From NCBI GenBank assembly GCA_963607765.1, contig CAVDDT010000054.1, forward strand, positions 1-8,438: a stretch of DNA of 8,438 nt. The letters are read 5' to 3'. Made by a program: the position numbers and the translations under genes. The notes beneath the pieces were generated by a model. It made no database searches. It was not told the origin of the DNA and worked only from the letters and a program-made list of their open reading frames with translations. This DNA is from Colivicinus sp963607765. GTDB taxonomy: Bacteria; Bacillota_I; Bacilli_A; Erysipelotrichales; Erysipelotrichaceae. Of this stretch, positions 1-6,853 are shown one piece after another (within the stretch, counting starts at the first letter, position 1; every line of letters begins with the position of its first letter).

Positions 1-96
1 GTCAGAGTCTAAGAAAGCTTGTGTATATAAAGTTAGTAATACCTATGCTAAATAATTTTTAGATTATATTGAAATTATTGCTTTTGGTGTTGAATT

Positions 97-148
97 AAAA
101 GATAAGCGGCTTCTATTGATGAAAAATTTTAATAGTAGCCGCTTATCT
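97..148 (-). terminator. Intrinsic terminator of the HipA-like operon
   Basis: Bases 100-117 and 131-148 form an inverted repeat of 18-bp arms with one mismatch (core AGATAAGCGGCT / AGCCGCTTATCT) and a 13-nt loop. Read on the minus strand, the stem is followed directly by a short T-run (AAAA at 97-100 on the plus strand). It lies just past the stop of the kinase gene at 155, so it should end that operon. On the plus strand no T-run follows, so it is not an obvious terminator in that direction. Confidence 0.85.
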
Positions 149-154
149 GAATAA

Positions 155-1036
155 TTATAATTTAATAAGCTTGTTATAAGAGAAGTCTAAAATCCTCTTT
201 TTTCTTTCAACTAAGATTGTTTTATAAAAATCTTTTTGTAGTTGCGTGATAAATGGTGTTTCGTCTATAATCATTGAAATTGAATCGATGTTAATTTTAG
301 GCAATATTTCCAATAATGCTTTATTGCAGTTTTTATTTTCTAAAGATGAAATAAAATTGAAATAATTAATTTTCTTGTTGTTTAGTTTGATGCTAGAAAG
401 CGGCCTTTCATAGATCCTTGATTCTAACGCAACATGATCTTCTAATATTTCTTGCATTATTTTTTCATCTGCTTGTGGGAACAAACAACTGCCACAATCA
501 TAAATTGGCGCAATAGAAATATCGTCTGTTAGAGGATTGTATAGAAATCCCCAGTTTCCGTTATGTCTATCCCAATTTCCGATTAGTGCATCTACGATAA
601 ACATATTCCAAAACCAGTTGCTCAATAAAATTGGATCTATTGCGGATTGTTCTTCGATTGCTTTTTCGATATCATCTAATTCTGTTCCGTATCCGCTATG
701 AGCGGAGTCAATTATGGTGTTCTTAAGAGAAGCAAAGTCTTGTAAAATTAGCCCATTACTTGCGAAGTCTTTGCAAGCTACGACAATTTTTTGTTTCTTG
801 TCTTTGGTATAAATGCCTAACAAAGTTTTTTGTACCGGAATTCCAACACTTTCAAATATATGACAGCCAATATATTCGGATATACAGCTGTTCGCATAGC
901 TTATGTTTTTGTTTATTGATGGAAGTGCCGGAAATTTTAACATGTAAATTTCATTGTTATATATAACCGAAATCTTGCTTCCATTAGCACCTGCATACGT
1001 TTTGTTTCTAATAGTACAATTAGTAAAGTCAATCAT
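155..1036 (-). CDS. HipA/CtkA-like serine/threonine kinase, probable toxin
   Basis: A 293-residue protein with the sequence marks of a HipA-type kinase. It has a glycine-rich nucleotide loop (NGSK, 18-21), a likely ATP-binding lysine (K34 in MLKFP) and a helix glutamate (E54). The catalytic segment is NWDRHNGN (154-161, catalytic D156 and metal-binding N161), and the metal-binding aspartate is D180 in IYDCGS. It is shorter than E. coli HipA (about 440 residues) and lacks the usual N-terminal subdomain, so it is closer to compact CtkA-like kinases. Family members phosphorylate host proteins such as tRNA synthetases; the target here is unknown. The start is supported by an AAAGGA SD 8 nt upstream of ATG and by the 2-nt gap from the upstream XRE gene, which implies translational coupling. 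The likely role is toxin of a two-gene module, with activity restrained by the neighbour. All key kinase residues are present, so it looks active. Confidence 0.85.
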   Translation of the reverse strand: MIDFTNCTIRNKTYAGANGSKISVIYNNEIYMLKFPALPSINKNISYANSCISEYIGCHIFESVGIPVQKTLLGIYTKDKKQKIVVACKDFASNGLILQDFASLKNTIIDSAHSGYGTELDDIEKAIEEQSAIDPILLSNWFWNMFIVDALIGNWDRHNGNWGFLYNPLTDDISIAPIYDCGSCLFPQADEKIMQEILEDHVALESRIYERPLSSIKLNNKKINYFNFISSLENKNCNKALLEILPKINIDSISMIIDETPFITQLQKDFYKTILVERKKRILDFSYNKLIKL

Positions 1037-1038
1037 GC

Positions 1039-1491
1039 TTAAATTCCTTTCTTCATTCGTAAGTATTTTTCTCTTAAATACCAGGCTGCTTCGCTAGATA
1101 TTTCTTGTTCAACTTCAGCCGAATTAATGTCAGCATTTAGTTCACACCAATTTAGATCCCAGTTCATATCTTTTTGGTCTTTATCAAATAGTTCCCACGA
1201 ATCAATCATTTGTTTAATTGAATCTTTTAAATACTCTGGCAAATCATATTCAAGGTATTCTTTGTTGGTTGGAAGTCCTGCTTCATCATTGTTTTTGTCT
1301 TCTAGGGACATAATAAATTCCATGGAACAATTAAGGGCGTTGGCTAATTTTTGTATTGTTAAAGCTGAGCATTTTTGTAAAGAGCTTTTGCCTGAACAAA
1401 TATCCATAATTGTTGTCTTTGGAATGCCGCTTGTTTTTGATAAATTGTATTTTGTTATATTTTCTTTATCTAGATAATCTTGTAATGTCAT
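1039..1491 (-). CDS. XRE-family helix-turn-helix regulator, probable antitoxin
   Basis: A 150-residue protein. Residues 1-64 form a Cro/C1-type helix-turn-helix: TKYNLSKTSGIPKTTIMDICSGK spans the scaffold and recognition helices, and a typical closing helix with LANALNCSMEFIM follows. The C-terminal part (about 75-150) is acidic and tryptophan-rich, ending in WYLREKYLRMKKGI, and I do not recognise it. It makes the protein larger than HipB (about 88 residues) and may contact the kinase. It is the first gene of the operon, and the kinase starts 2 nt after its stop. A consensus-like promoter lies just upstream with an inverted repeat in its spacer, so the protein probably represses its own operon. 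The predicted leader is only about 10 nt and no good SD is visible, so initiation may be near-leaderless. The pairing as antitoxin is inferred from gene order and domain type. Confidence 0.82.
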   Translation of the reverse strand: MTLQDYLDKENITKYNLSKTSGIPKTTIMDICSGKSSLQKCSALTIQKLANALNCSMEFIMSLEDKNNDEAGLPTNKEYLEYDLPEYLKDSIKQMIDSWELFDKDQKDMNWDLNWCELNADINSAEVEQEISSEAAWYLREKYLRMKKGI

Positions 1492-1508
1492 ATTATTTTC
1501 TCAAGATA

Positions 1509-1537
1509 ATTATATCGGCATACCGACCTTTATTCAA
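1509..1537 (-). promoter_or_regulatory. Promoter of the XRE/HipA-like operon
   Basis: On the minus strand there is a TTGAAT -35 (1532-1537), a 17-bp spacer and a perfect TATAAT -10 (1509-1514). Transcription would start near 1502, about 10 nt before the ATG at 1491. Confidence 0.75.
1515..1526. promoter_or_regulatory. Candidate operator inside the promoter spacer
   Basis: TCGGCATACCGA has inverted arms TCGG/CCGA around a 4-nt centre and abuts the -10 hexamer. A repressor bound here would block RNA polymerase. The natural candidate is the XRE protein encoded immediately downstream. That assignment is inference. Confidence 0.55.
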
Positions 1538-1539
1538 TG

Positions 1540-1549
1540 CGTACATACG
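1540..1549. promoter_or_regulatory. Second candidate operator upstream of -35
   Basis: CGTACATACG has arms CGTA/TACG and starts 3 bp upstream of the -35. On the minus strand it reads CGTATGTACG and shares the TATG centre of the spacer site (TCGGTATGCCGA). The two centres are 24 bp apart. It may be a weaker second site for the same regulator. Confidence 0.4.
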
Positions 1550-1655
1550 AAGATTTATGCGTTTTTAATGAAAATTACACGGGGATACATGCGGATTTTG
1601 AATATATTTATATGGTGATTTGTGCAACAAAACCCATAGCAAAGAGTTCCTATCT

Positions 1656-1671
1656 AACTACTATAGTAGTT
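1656..1671. repeat. Perfect 16-bp palindrome over an ATPase stop codon
   Basis: AACTACTATAGTAGTT equals its own reverse complement. It covers the last codons and TAG stop (1661-1663) of the minus-strand ATPase gene. No T-run follows on the minus strand, so it is not a standard intrinsic terminator. Confidence 0.6.
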
Positions 1672-3001
1672 CCCCCATATAGACAGGCAAATGAATAATT
1701 CCATCTTTTTCCATTACGTCTTTTGTATAGAGAATATATGATTTTCCTATGATAGAAGAATATTTTTTCTTAAATTTGTTTAAAGAAGAATGTGAATTAT
1801 AATTTCCTGATTTTACTTCTATTGGACAAATCTTTTTTTCTTGGCCTATTAAAAAATCAATTTCCATATGATTTTCTCGATTAATATTGTCACATCTTGA
1901 ATAGAAATATAGTCTTTCTCTTTTATGCCTTAGCATTTGGGCAACAACATTTTCCATAAGCATGCCTTCATTTATATTTAATTTATCTAATAAAATCGCA
2001 CGATATAGCTCGTTTTCGGTAAACTTTTGATTTCTAAAAGCGTGTGTAACCAAAAGTCCTGTATCGGCCATGTAGCATTTTTGTGTTGTATTATCCATGT
2101 TTAGCGCAAGGCCAATATTAGGATCTGTTGAATTAAAACAAGTGTTGACTATCATTGCTTCATTTAGCCAAACAAAGGAATCCTCATATGTTCTAAATCT
2201 AGCTTGCTTGCCTAAAGAAGAAAGTTTATATTTCTTTTCTTTTTTAGAAAGTTGTCCTGGTATATTATCAAATACTGAATAAACTTTATCTTCATAACCG
2301 TAGGCGAATTTAGCTACATCTTCTCGATATAAGTTTAGGATTCTTCGTTTAGCGTTATCTGATACCTGAAAGTTTTTTTCCTTAATATAAGCTAGCACCG
2401 ATTGTGGCATACCTCCAACTAAAATGTATTGTCTAAATTGATTCATTATTTTTCTATGCAGCGCTTGTCCAAGTGGTGTTTTTGTTTCATAACATTTTCT
2501 TATAATTGGATAAGTTGCTTCATCTTCTAAAGCCCACAAAAATTCTTCAAAATCCAATGGTTGTAACTCTAAATGATCTTCTTCTGAAGGAATTATAATA
2601 TCTTGGACATTTTTCTTGAGCCTAATAAGGGAACCCGTCTCCAAATAATCGTATCTTCCGTCCTTTACTAAATATTTAATTAGTTGTCTTGCTTTTGGAA
2701 ATTGTTGAACTTCATCAAATATAATCAATGAATTGCGTTTATATAGAATTGTAGAAAAATAGGCAGCTAATTTGGCAAAGAAAAGATCTAAATCAGAAGA
2801 TTCATTTTCGAATAAATTTAATACTTCTTTTGAAACGTTCCCAAAGTCAATAATTATATAGCTTTTGTATTCGTTTTTAGCGAACTGTTCAGCTATATAA
2901 CTTTTTCCAACACGTCTAGCGCCGTCAATCATTAAAGCGCTTGTTCCTTTAGAGACTTCTTTCCAATTTAATAGTTCATCATAGATTTTCCTTTTTAACA
3001 T
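1661..3001 (-). CDS. AAA+ ATPase of the AAA_14/DUF4143 type (array A gene)
   Basis: A 446-residue protein. The N-terminal AAA+ domain has Walker A GARRVGKS (27-34) and Walker B LIIFDEVQ (D96, E97), a sensor-like ETGS (121-124), LDFEEF (149-154) and VGGMP (195-199). The C-terminal DUF4143-type half has ADTGLL (312-317) and a PD-(D/E)XK-like set: E350, E380-I-D382 and E395-V-K397. The family is common in host-associated bacteria but its biochemical role is not established; ATP-driven action on DNA is an inference from the domains. I chose ATG at 3001 because GTTTGAGGAAAACAAG gives a good SD. A longer frame opens at ATG 3034 but lacks an SD. The gene is divergent from the decayed paralogue at 3238-4516, and three 33-bp-spaced motifs lie upstream, the nearest covering its predicted -35. 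It looks intact, with all catalytic residues kept. Confidence 0.88.
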   Translation of the reverse strand: MLKRKIYDELLNWKEVSKGTSALMIDGARRVGKSYIAEQFAKNEYKSYIIIDFGNVSKEVLNLFENESSDLDLFFAKLAAYFSTILYKRNSLIIFDEVQQFPKARQLIKYLVKDGRYDYLETGSLIRLKKNVQDIIIPSEEDHLELQPLDFEEFLWALEDEATYPIIRKCYETKTPLGQALHRKIMNQFRQYILVGGMPQSVLAYIKEKNFQVSDNAKRRILNLYREDVAKFAYGYEDKVYSVFDNIPGQLSKKEKKYKLSSLGKQARFRTYEDSFVWLNEAMIVNTCFNSTDPNIGLALNMDNTTQKCYMADTGLLVTHAFRNQKFTENELYRAILLDKLNINEGMLMENVVAQMLRHKRERLYFYSRCDNINRENHMEIDFLIGQEKKICPIEVKSGNYNSHSSLNKFKKKYSSIIGKSYILYTKDVMEKDGIIHLPVYMGELL

Positions 3002-3034
3002 CTTGTTTTCCTCAAACACCTTTAATATAAGCAT

Positions 3035-3063
3035 ATTTTAATTTTTATTGCACGAAAAAGCAA
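3035..3063 (-). promoter_or_regulatory. Probable promoter of the array A ATPase
   Basis: On the minus strand there is TTGCTT (3058-3063), a 17-bp spacer and TAAAAT (3035-3040). The -10 is good and the -35 weak. The -35 and part of the spacer lie inside the gene-proximal copy of array A (3048-3065), so anything bound to the array would act directly on this promoter. Confidence 0.45.
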
Positions 3064-3131
3064 ACTTATATAGTAATAGTTTGCACAAAAAAGCAAACAT
3101 TAAAATGCTTAATTTGCACAAAAAAGCAAAC
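3048..3131. repeat. Array A: three 18-bp motifs at an exact 33-bp step
   Basis: The copies are at 3048-3065 (TTGCACGAAAAAGCAAAC), 3081-3098 and 3114-3131 (both TTGCACAAAAAAGCAAAC). Starts are 33 bp apart, and the 15-nt spacers are unrelated. The middle copy sits within an inverted repeat with arms GTTTGC/GCAAAC (3079-3084, 3093-3098); the outer copies keep it partly. The array lies directly upstream of the minus-strand ATPase gene. Each copy centres on a 5-6 bp A-tract. It is probably a cooperative protein-binding array. No copy occurs near the other ATPase genes. Confidence 0.9.
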
Positions 3132-3146
3132 TCTATTGCTTTAAAT

Positions 3147-3228
3147 ATCATAAAACTTGTAATATAAGCACATAATAACATCATAAAACTTGTAAGTGTT
3201 GATTAAAAAAACATCATAAAACTTGTAA
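3147..3228. repeat. Array B: three 16-bp motifs at an exact 33-bp step
   Basis: ATCATAAAACTTGTAA occurs without change at 3147-3162, 3180-3195 and 3213-3228. Copies 2 and 3 match over 19 nt (from 3177 and 3210), and copies 1 and 3 share 20 nt extending to the right. The 17-nt spacers are otherwise unlike. The array ends 9 nt before the ATG of the ATPase pseudogene at 3238. The first copy starts exactly 33 bp after the last copy of array A, so the two arrays share one spacing register. The motif is unlike those of the other arrays apart from an AAAAC core. Confidence 0.9.
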
Positions 3229-3237
3229 TATACAAGT
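3221..3237. repeat. Inverted repeat joining array B to the pseudogene start
   Basis: ACTTGTA (3221-3227) and TACAAGT (3231-3237) are perfect inverted arms with a 3-nt loop. The left arm is part of the last array B copy and the right arm abuts the ATG at 3238. It could be an extra half-site of the array motif or an mRNA hairpin at the start codon. No SD is visible here. Confidence 0.55.
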
Positions 3238-4516
3238 ATGAATAATTCAAAATATGGTTTAAAAAGACTTAAAGAAGAGGAATTAGAAATTTTCTAGATA
3301 TTCATTTTAAGAAATACATTTATATTGATTTAGTGAAGGATAATAGATCTTGTGCGTTCTTTAAGAGTAATGTCGATCCAAAAGACCATCTCCAATATAT
3401 AGAAGCAGAATTTGGTATAAAGGCTGGTAAAGACTGTCCAATAGTTTTTGATGAAGACAAAACTGTTTGCCTATTTTAACTTCTTTAAAATACTATTGCC
3501 AAGATTATAATGACATTCCCGTTATTGTTACAGGTTCTTTAGTTCGTTTAAGCTTAAATAGGTCTAAGGAAAAAGATTCATTATTGTATCCTGTTGGCAA
3601 AATCAATAGTTTAAACTTATATCCATTGAATTTTGAAGAGTATTTATTAAATTCCAATAGTTTTCTATTAGAAAGAATAAGGGATGCCTATAAGAATAAG
3701 ACTTCTTTGCTTGATTATGAACATGAATTGGCTATGGATTGCTTACATGAATTCTTAGCAATAGGTGGTATGCCTGAGGTTGTTGATACTTTTATTAAAG
3801 AAAAGTCTTATGTTGATGCCACTGATGTTTTAAAGGAAATATATGATAATTATTTGGCTGATATGGAACTTTATAACGTATCAGATACGCAAATCTTACG
3901 TACTAGAAACATTTATTTAAATATATTTTCACAGCTAAATAAGGAAAATAAGAATTTTAAGATTACGCAAATTGAAAAAGGAAAAAGCAATAGAGATTAT
4001 TTTGGTAGCTACAAGTGGCTGGATTTAAGTCACATAGTGTATCATTGCAAGAATTTAAGTGGAAAGGTTAATGTTCCCCTACGTATAGATAATGATGGTT
4101 TGTTTAGACTTTATTTAGCTGATGAGGGTATGTTTGCGTATCAATCTAAAACAAAACAATCAGATTTTTTTGTGAAGAACAATAGAAATACTTTATCTGG
4201 TGTATTTTATGAATCTTATGTAGCAGATGAATTTAGATGTAATGAAATACCTTTATATTATTGGACTGGTAAGCAAGGCCATGAATTTGAGTTTGTTGTA
4301 GAGAATAATTCTGGATTAATCGCGATTGATGTTAAAAAGAATAAAGGGAAGCTTAATTCTTTGGATGATTTTAGAAACAATAATGGTAAGAATTTGGTTA
4401 TTAAGATTTCTTCTAATAATTATGGATATGACAAAGAAAATGATGTTTTAACTATTCCTTTATATATGACTTTCTTGTTAGCGAAGGATTTGGCTAATAA
4501 TGAAGTCCTAATATAA
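3238..4516 (+). pseudogene. Decayed AAA_14/DUF4143-type ATPase (array B gene)
   Basis: This gene is broken in two places. From ATG 3238 the frame gives 19 residues (MNNSKYGLKRLKEEELEIF) and stops at TAG 3295-3297. Recognisable sequence resumes in another frame (LDIHFKKYIYIDLVKDN, from 3294), and no GxxxxGK P-loop exists in any forward frame between them. Compared with the intact paralogues, roughly 20 residues including Walker A are missing. This second frame reads PIVFDE, the start of Walker B, then runs to TAA 3477-3479. The rest continues in a third frame as QNCLPILTSLKYYC from 3458, so one base is missing near 3456-3457; restoring it gives FDExQNCLPIL. The remaining frame runs to 4516 with TGSLVRL, LNFEEYL, IGGMP, LADEGMF, a YESYVADEF segment and AIDVKK. 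A TTG at 3467 could open 349 residues, but that product would lack both Walker motifs. The extensive readable remains suggest recent decay. Confidence 0.85.
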
Positions 4517-4538
4517 TCAAGATTGCAATAACAGTTTT

Positions 4539-4621
4539 TGGAAAACCGTTAAATTTTGACCTTAAATTTTATGGAAAACCGTAAATTTTAGAGCGATATT
4601 TTTATGGAAAACCGTTAATTT
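4539..4621. repeat. Array C: three motifs at an exact 33-bp step
   Basis: The copies are TGGAAAACCGTTAAATTTT (4539-4557), TGGAAAACCGTAAATTTT (4572-4589) and TGGAAAACCGTTAATTT (4605-4621). Starts are exactly 33 bp apart despite small internal indels, which are balanced by spacer length (14 and 15 nt). The array fills most of the gap between the pseudogene stop and the next ATPase gene and ends 31 nt before that gene's ATG at 4653. No internal dyad symmetry is evident. I could not find a convincing promoter, although a TTGACC at 4556-4561 lies in the first spacer. Confidence 0.9.
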
Positions 4622-4652
4622 GTTATATCATACATATAGAGGAACTAATGAT

Positions 4653-5972
4653 ATGTATAGAAAAATTGAGGAATATATTAAAGAATATTTACTTTCTGAT
4701 AATAAGCGTATTCTTTGTGTGGATGGGGCGAGACAAATTGGAAAGACTTATATAATTTCTAAGGTTATCCATGAACTTTATAAAAATTGTATTGAATTAA
4801 ATTTTGACGAAGATAATAGAAATGATAAGCAATATGCCGATATAAAAAATACTGAGGAGTTTTATATACAACTTAGTATAAAATATGGAAACATGATGGG
4901 TGATTCAAATGATACAATCATCTTCTTTGATGAAATTCAAATCTATCCTCAGTTTTTTTCAATGTTGAAACAGTTTTCAAAAGAAAATAAATTTAAATAT
5001 ATATGTTCTGGCTCACTTTTAGGATTGGCTTTACAAGATGGCAAAAATGGTTTGACTCCAATGGGATCGATTTCCAAAAAGCATATGTACCCAATGGATT
5101 TTGAAGAGTTCTTGCTTGCGAATGGAGTTGGAAAAAATGTGATTGATTATCTAAGGGATTGTTATGCCAATAAGCAAACGATTAAAGAAAGCGTGCATAA
5201 TTCAATCATGAATTATTTTCTATCTTATTTGTATGTTGGAGGTTTACCGGCTGCAGTAAAAGAATATGTTGATTCTAAAAATATAATGAAGATAAAAGAA
5301 ATACAAGGTGATATTTATTCTTTTTATGGGCAAGATGCATCAAGGTATGATTTTGAGAATAAGTTAAATATTAAAAGAGTATATGAATCTTTGCTTTCAA
5401 ACATTGATAATAAGGTAAAACGTGTACAGTTTACAGAAATTCAAGATAAAGAGAATGCTCGTTATGTAACTTATAAGAATGAATTTGAGTATTTGATTAA
5501 TTCAGGAATTGCTTTGGATTGCAAAGCACTTAGTGAGCCTAAGTTTCCTCTTGTTCAATCAACAACCAAAAACTTGTTTAAGTTATATTTTAATGATGTT
5601 GGAATATTAACTTATCTTTTATATAAAAATAATATTAATGCGATATTAAAAAATAAAACTGGAGTTAATTTAGGTGCTGTATATGAAACGGTTGTAGCAC
5701 AAGAACTAAGAGCTCATGGTTATGATTTGTTTTATTATGATCGAAAAAAAGTTGGCGAAGTAGATTTTTTGGTTGATGATTATGATAACTTGTGTGTTTT
5801 GCCAATAGAGATAAAATCGGGCAAGGAGGGTTATTCATATAGAGCTATGCCCAAACTTGTGGAAACGGAAAATTATCGTATTCAAAAGGGAATTATTTTA
5901 TCAAACAACAGTGAAACAAAAGTGGACGGTAAAATAATCTACATGCCTATTTACAACATTATGTTTATTTAA
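4653..5972 (+). CDS. AAA+ ATPase of the AAA_14/DUF4143 type (array C gene)
   Basis: A 439-residue protein built like the array A ATPase. It has Walker A GARQIGKT (25-32), Walker B IIFFDEIQ (D93, E94), CSGS (118-121), MDFEEFL (148-154), VGGLP (195-199) and NDVGIL (314-319). The C-terminal PD-(D/E)XK-like set is E345, E369-V-D371 and E386-I-K388. All catalytic positions are present, so ATPase and possible nuclease-like activity are both plausible. The family's function is unknown. The frame is open from TTG 4620, but ATG 4653 is preferred: AGAGGA (4638-4643) lies 9 nt before it, and the TTG falls inside the array. It follows the pseudogene by 136 bp with array C between them, so it is probably a separate unit. 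No terminator is evident before the Fic gene 97 bp downstream. Confidence 0.88.
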   Translation: MYRKIEEYIKEYLLSDNKRILCVDGARQIGKTYIISKVIHELYKNCIELNFDEDNRNDKQYADIKNTEEFYIQLSIKYGNMMGDSNDTIIFFDEIQIYPQFFSMLKQFSKENKFKYICSGSLLGLALQDGKNGLTPMGSISKKHMYPMDFEEFLLANGVGKNVIDYLRDCYANKQTIKESVHNSIMNYFLSYLYVGGLPAAVKEYVDSKNIMKIKEIQGDIYSFYGQDASRYDFENKLNIKRVYESLLSNIDNKVKRVQFTEIQDKENARYVTYKNEFEYLINSGIALDCKALSEPKFPLVQSTTKNLFKLYFNDVGILTYLLYKNNINAILKNKTGVNLGAVYETVVAQELRAHGYDLFYYDRKKVGEVDFLVDDYDNLCVLPIEIKSGKEGYSYRAMPKLVETENYRIQKGIILSNNSETKVDGKIIYMPIYNIMFI

Positions 5973-5992
5973 ATTAAACATTTTACATATGC

Positions 5993-6021
5993 TTAAGAGC
6001 AGGCTTTATTTAATTTATAAT
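5993..6021 (+). promoter_or_regulatory. Probable promoter of the Fic gene
   Basis: TTAAGA (5993-5998), a 17-bp spacer and a perfect TATAAT (6016-6021). Transcription would start near 6028, giving a leader of about 42 nt. No iterated motif like those at the ATPase genes is present. Confidence 0.6.
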
Positions 6022-6069
6022 AATTGGGTGTTGATTCAATGGTGAATAAAAGAAAGATAGGTGAAATAA

Positions 6070-6840
6070 ATGATTCCAAAATGCAAATATGATGAAGTAA
6101 TAAAGTATTATCAATCTTCAAAGCGCGATACAAAAGCTGATTATGAAAATCTTCTAGAAAATTTTAGTGTTTTATTTGCCTACAATTCTGGTGTTATAGA
6201 AAATAATAAAATTACCTATCACGATACTAGGGAGATTTTCAATAATGGAAAGGTAATAAATTTTACCGGAGATTTAAAGACATTGTATGAAATTAGTAAT
6301 CAAAAAGATTGTTTTGATTATTTACTAGATAGAGTACTAGAGAAGGCTAAACTAAGCGATGTATGTATAAAAAAGATTCATAAAATTTTAACCAAGGGTA
6401 CTTATGATGAAAGAAGATATACAGTTAATAACGAAAGACCTGGTGAATATAAGAAACACGATTATATTACTGGCATTAATGAAGTTGGTTCTTCTGTCTA
6501 TGATGTAGAAGATGACATTAATAATTTATTGGATAAGGTTAATTCAGCTGTTGTTAATGATAATGAAGACGTTATTAAGGTTGCGGTATATGCCCATAAT
6601 GTCTTTGAACAAATTCATCCTTTTGCGGATGGCAATGGCAGAGTTGGCAGAGTGTTGGCTAACTATTTATTAATGATAAATGATCTTCCTCCTATCATTA
6701 TCTACGATGAGGATAAAAAGTATTATTATGAGTCTTTAGAAAAGTTTGATACTAAGGGCGAGATGGATTCTATGGTTGAGTTTTTTAAATATGAAATGGA
6801 GAAAACTTGGCAAAAGACTCTAGAAAGAAATAAGAAATAA
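6070..6840 (+). CDS. Fic-domain protein, class II (probable AMP transferase)
   Basis: A 256-residue protein with the full Fic active-site motif HPFADGNGRVGR (183-194), including the catalytic H183. Fic enzymes usually transfer AMP from ATP to a hydroxyl side chain of a target protein. The N-terminal SGVIEN (40-45) fits the inhibitory (S/T)xxxE(G/N) helix, with E44 as the blocking glutamate. This makes it a self-restrained class II enzyme that needs no separate antitoxin, and no FicA-like partner gene is present. The segment RRYTVNNERPGEYKKHDYITG (split around 116-135) is the usual flap region. ATG 6070 has a TAGGTG SD 6 nt upstream. It sits between two ATPase genes in the same orientation but has its own likely promoter, and a hairpin follows at 6854-6889. 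The target protein cannot be told from sequence. Confidence 0.9.
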   Translation: MIPKCKYDEVIKYYQSSKRDTKADYENLLENFSVLFAYNSGVIENNKITYHDTREIFNNGKVINFTGDLKTLYEISNQKDCFDYLLDRVLEKAKLSDVCIKKIHKILTKGTYDERRYTVNNERPGEYKKHDYITGINEVGSSVYDVEDDINNLLDKVNSAVVNDNEDVIKVAVYAHNVFEQIHPFADGNGRVGRVLANYLLMINDLPPIIIYDEDKKYYYESLEKFDTKGEMDSMVEFFKYEMEKTWQKTLERNKK

Positions 6841-6853
6841 AAGTAACCTCGAT

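Noticed and set aside
2..55. Possible 3' end of a plus-strand gene (17 open codons to TAA)
   Set aside because: Too short to support, with no codon or homology signal. Another frame is open to a similar length (to TAG at 62).
1127..1477. Open frame of 116 codons on the plus strand
   Set aside because: It lies entirely opposite the XRE gene, and its sequence resembles an antisense shadow rich in S, F and L.
3002..3034. Upstream ATG at 3034 as the start of the array A ATPase
   Set aside because: No SD precedes it, the extra 11 residues match nothing conserved, and the ATG at 3001 has a GAGGA SD at good spacing.
3048..3228. CRISPR array (regularly spaced repeats with unlike spacers)
   Set aside because: Repeats of 16-18 bp and spacers of 15-17 bp are far too short, there are only three copies per type, the motif switches halfway, and no cas genes are present.
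3450..3480. Programmed frameshift in the array B ATPase gene
   Set aside because: No slippery heptamer is seen at the switch point, and the separate loss of Walker A makes simple decay more likely.
3467..4516. Functional shorter protein starting at TTG 3467
   Set aside because: It would start just after Walker B with no SD and no ATP-binding motifs. Homologous sequence upstream in other frames shows this is a remnant.
6039..6092. Small plus-strand ORF of 17 codons overlapping the Fic start
   Set aside because: No SD, no recognisable product, and it overlaps the well-supported Fic start in another frame.
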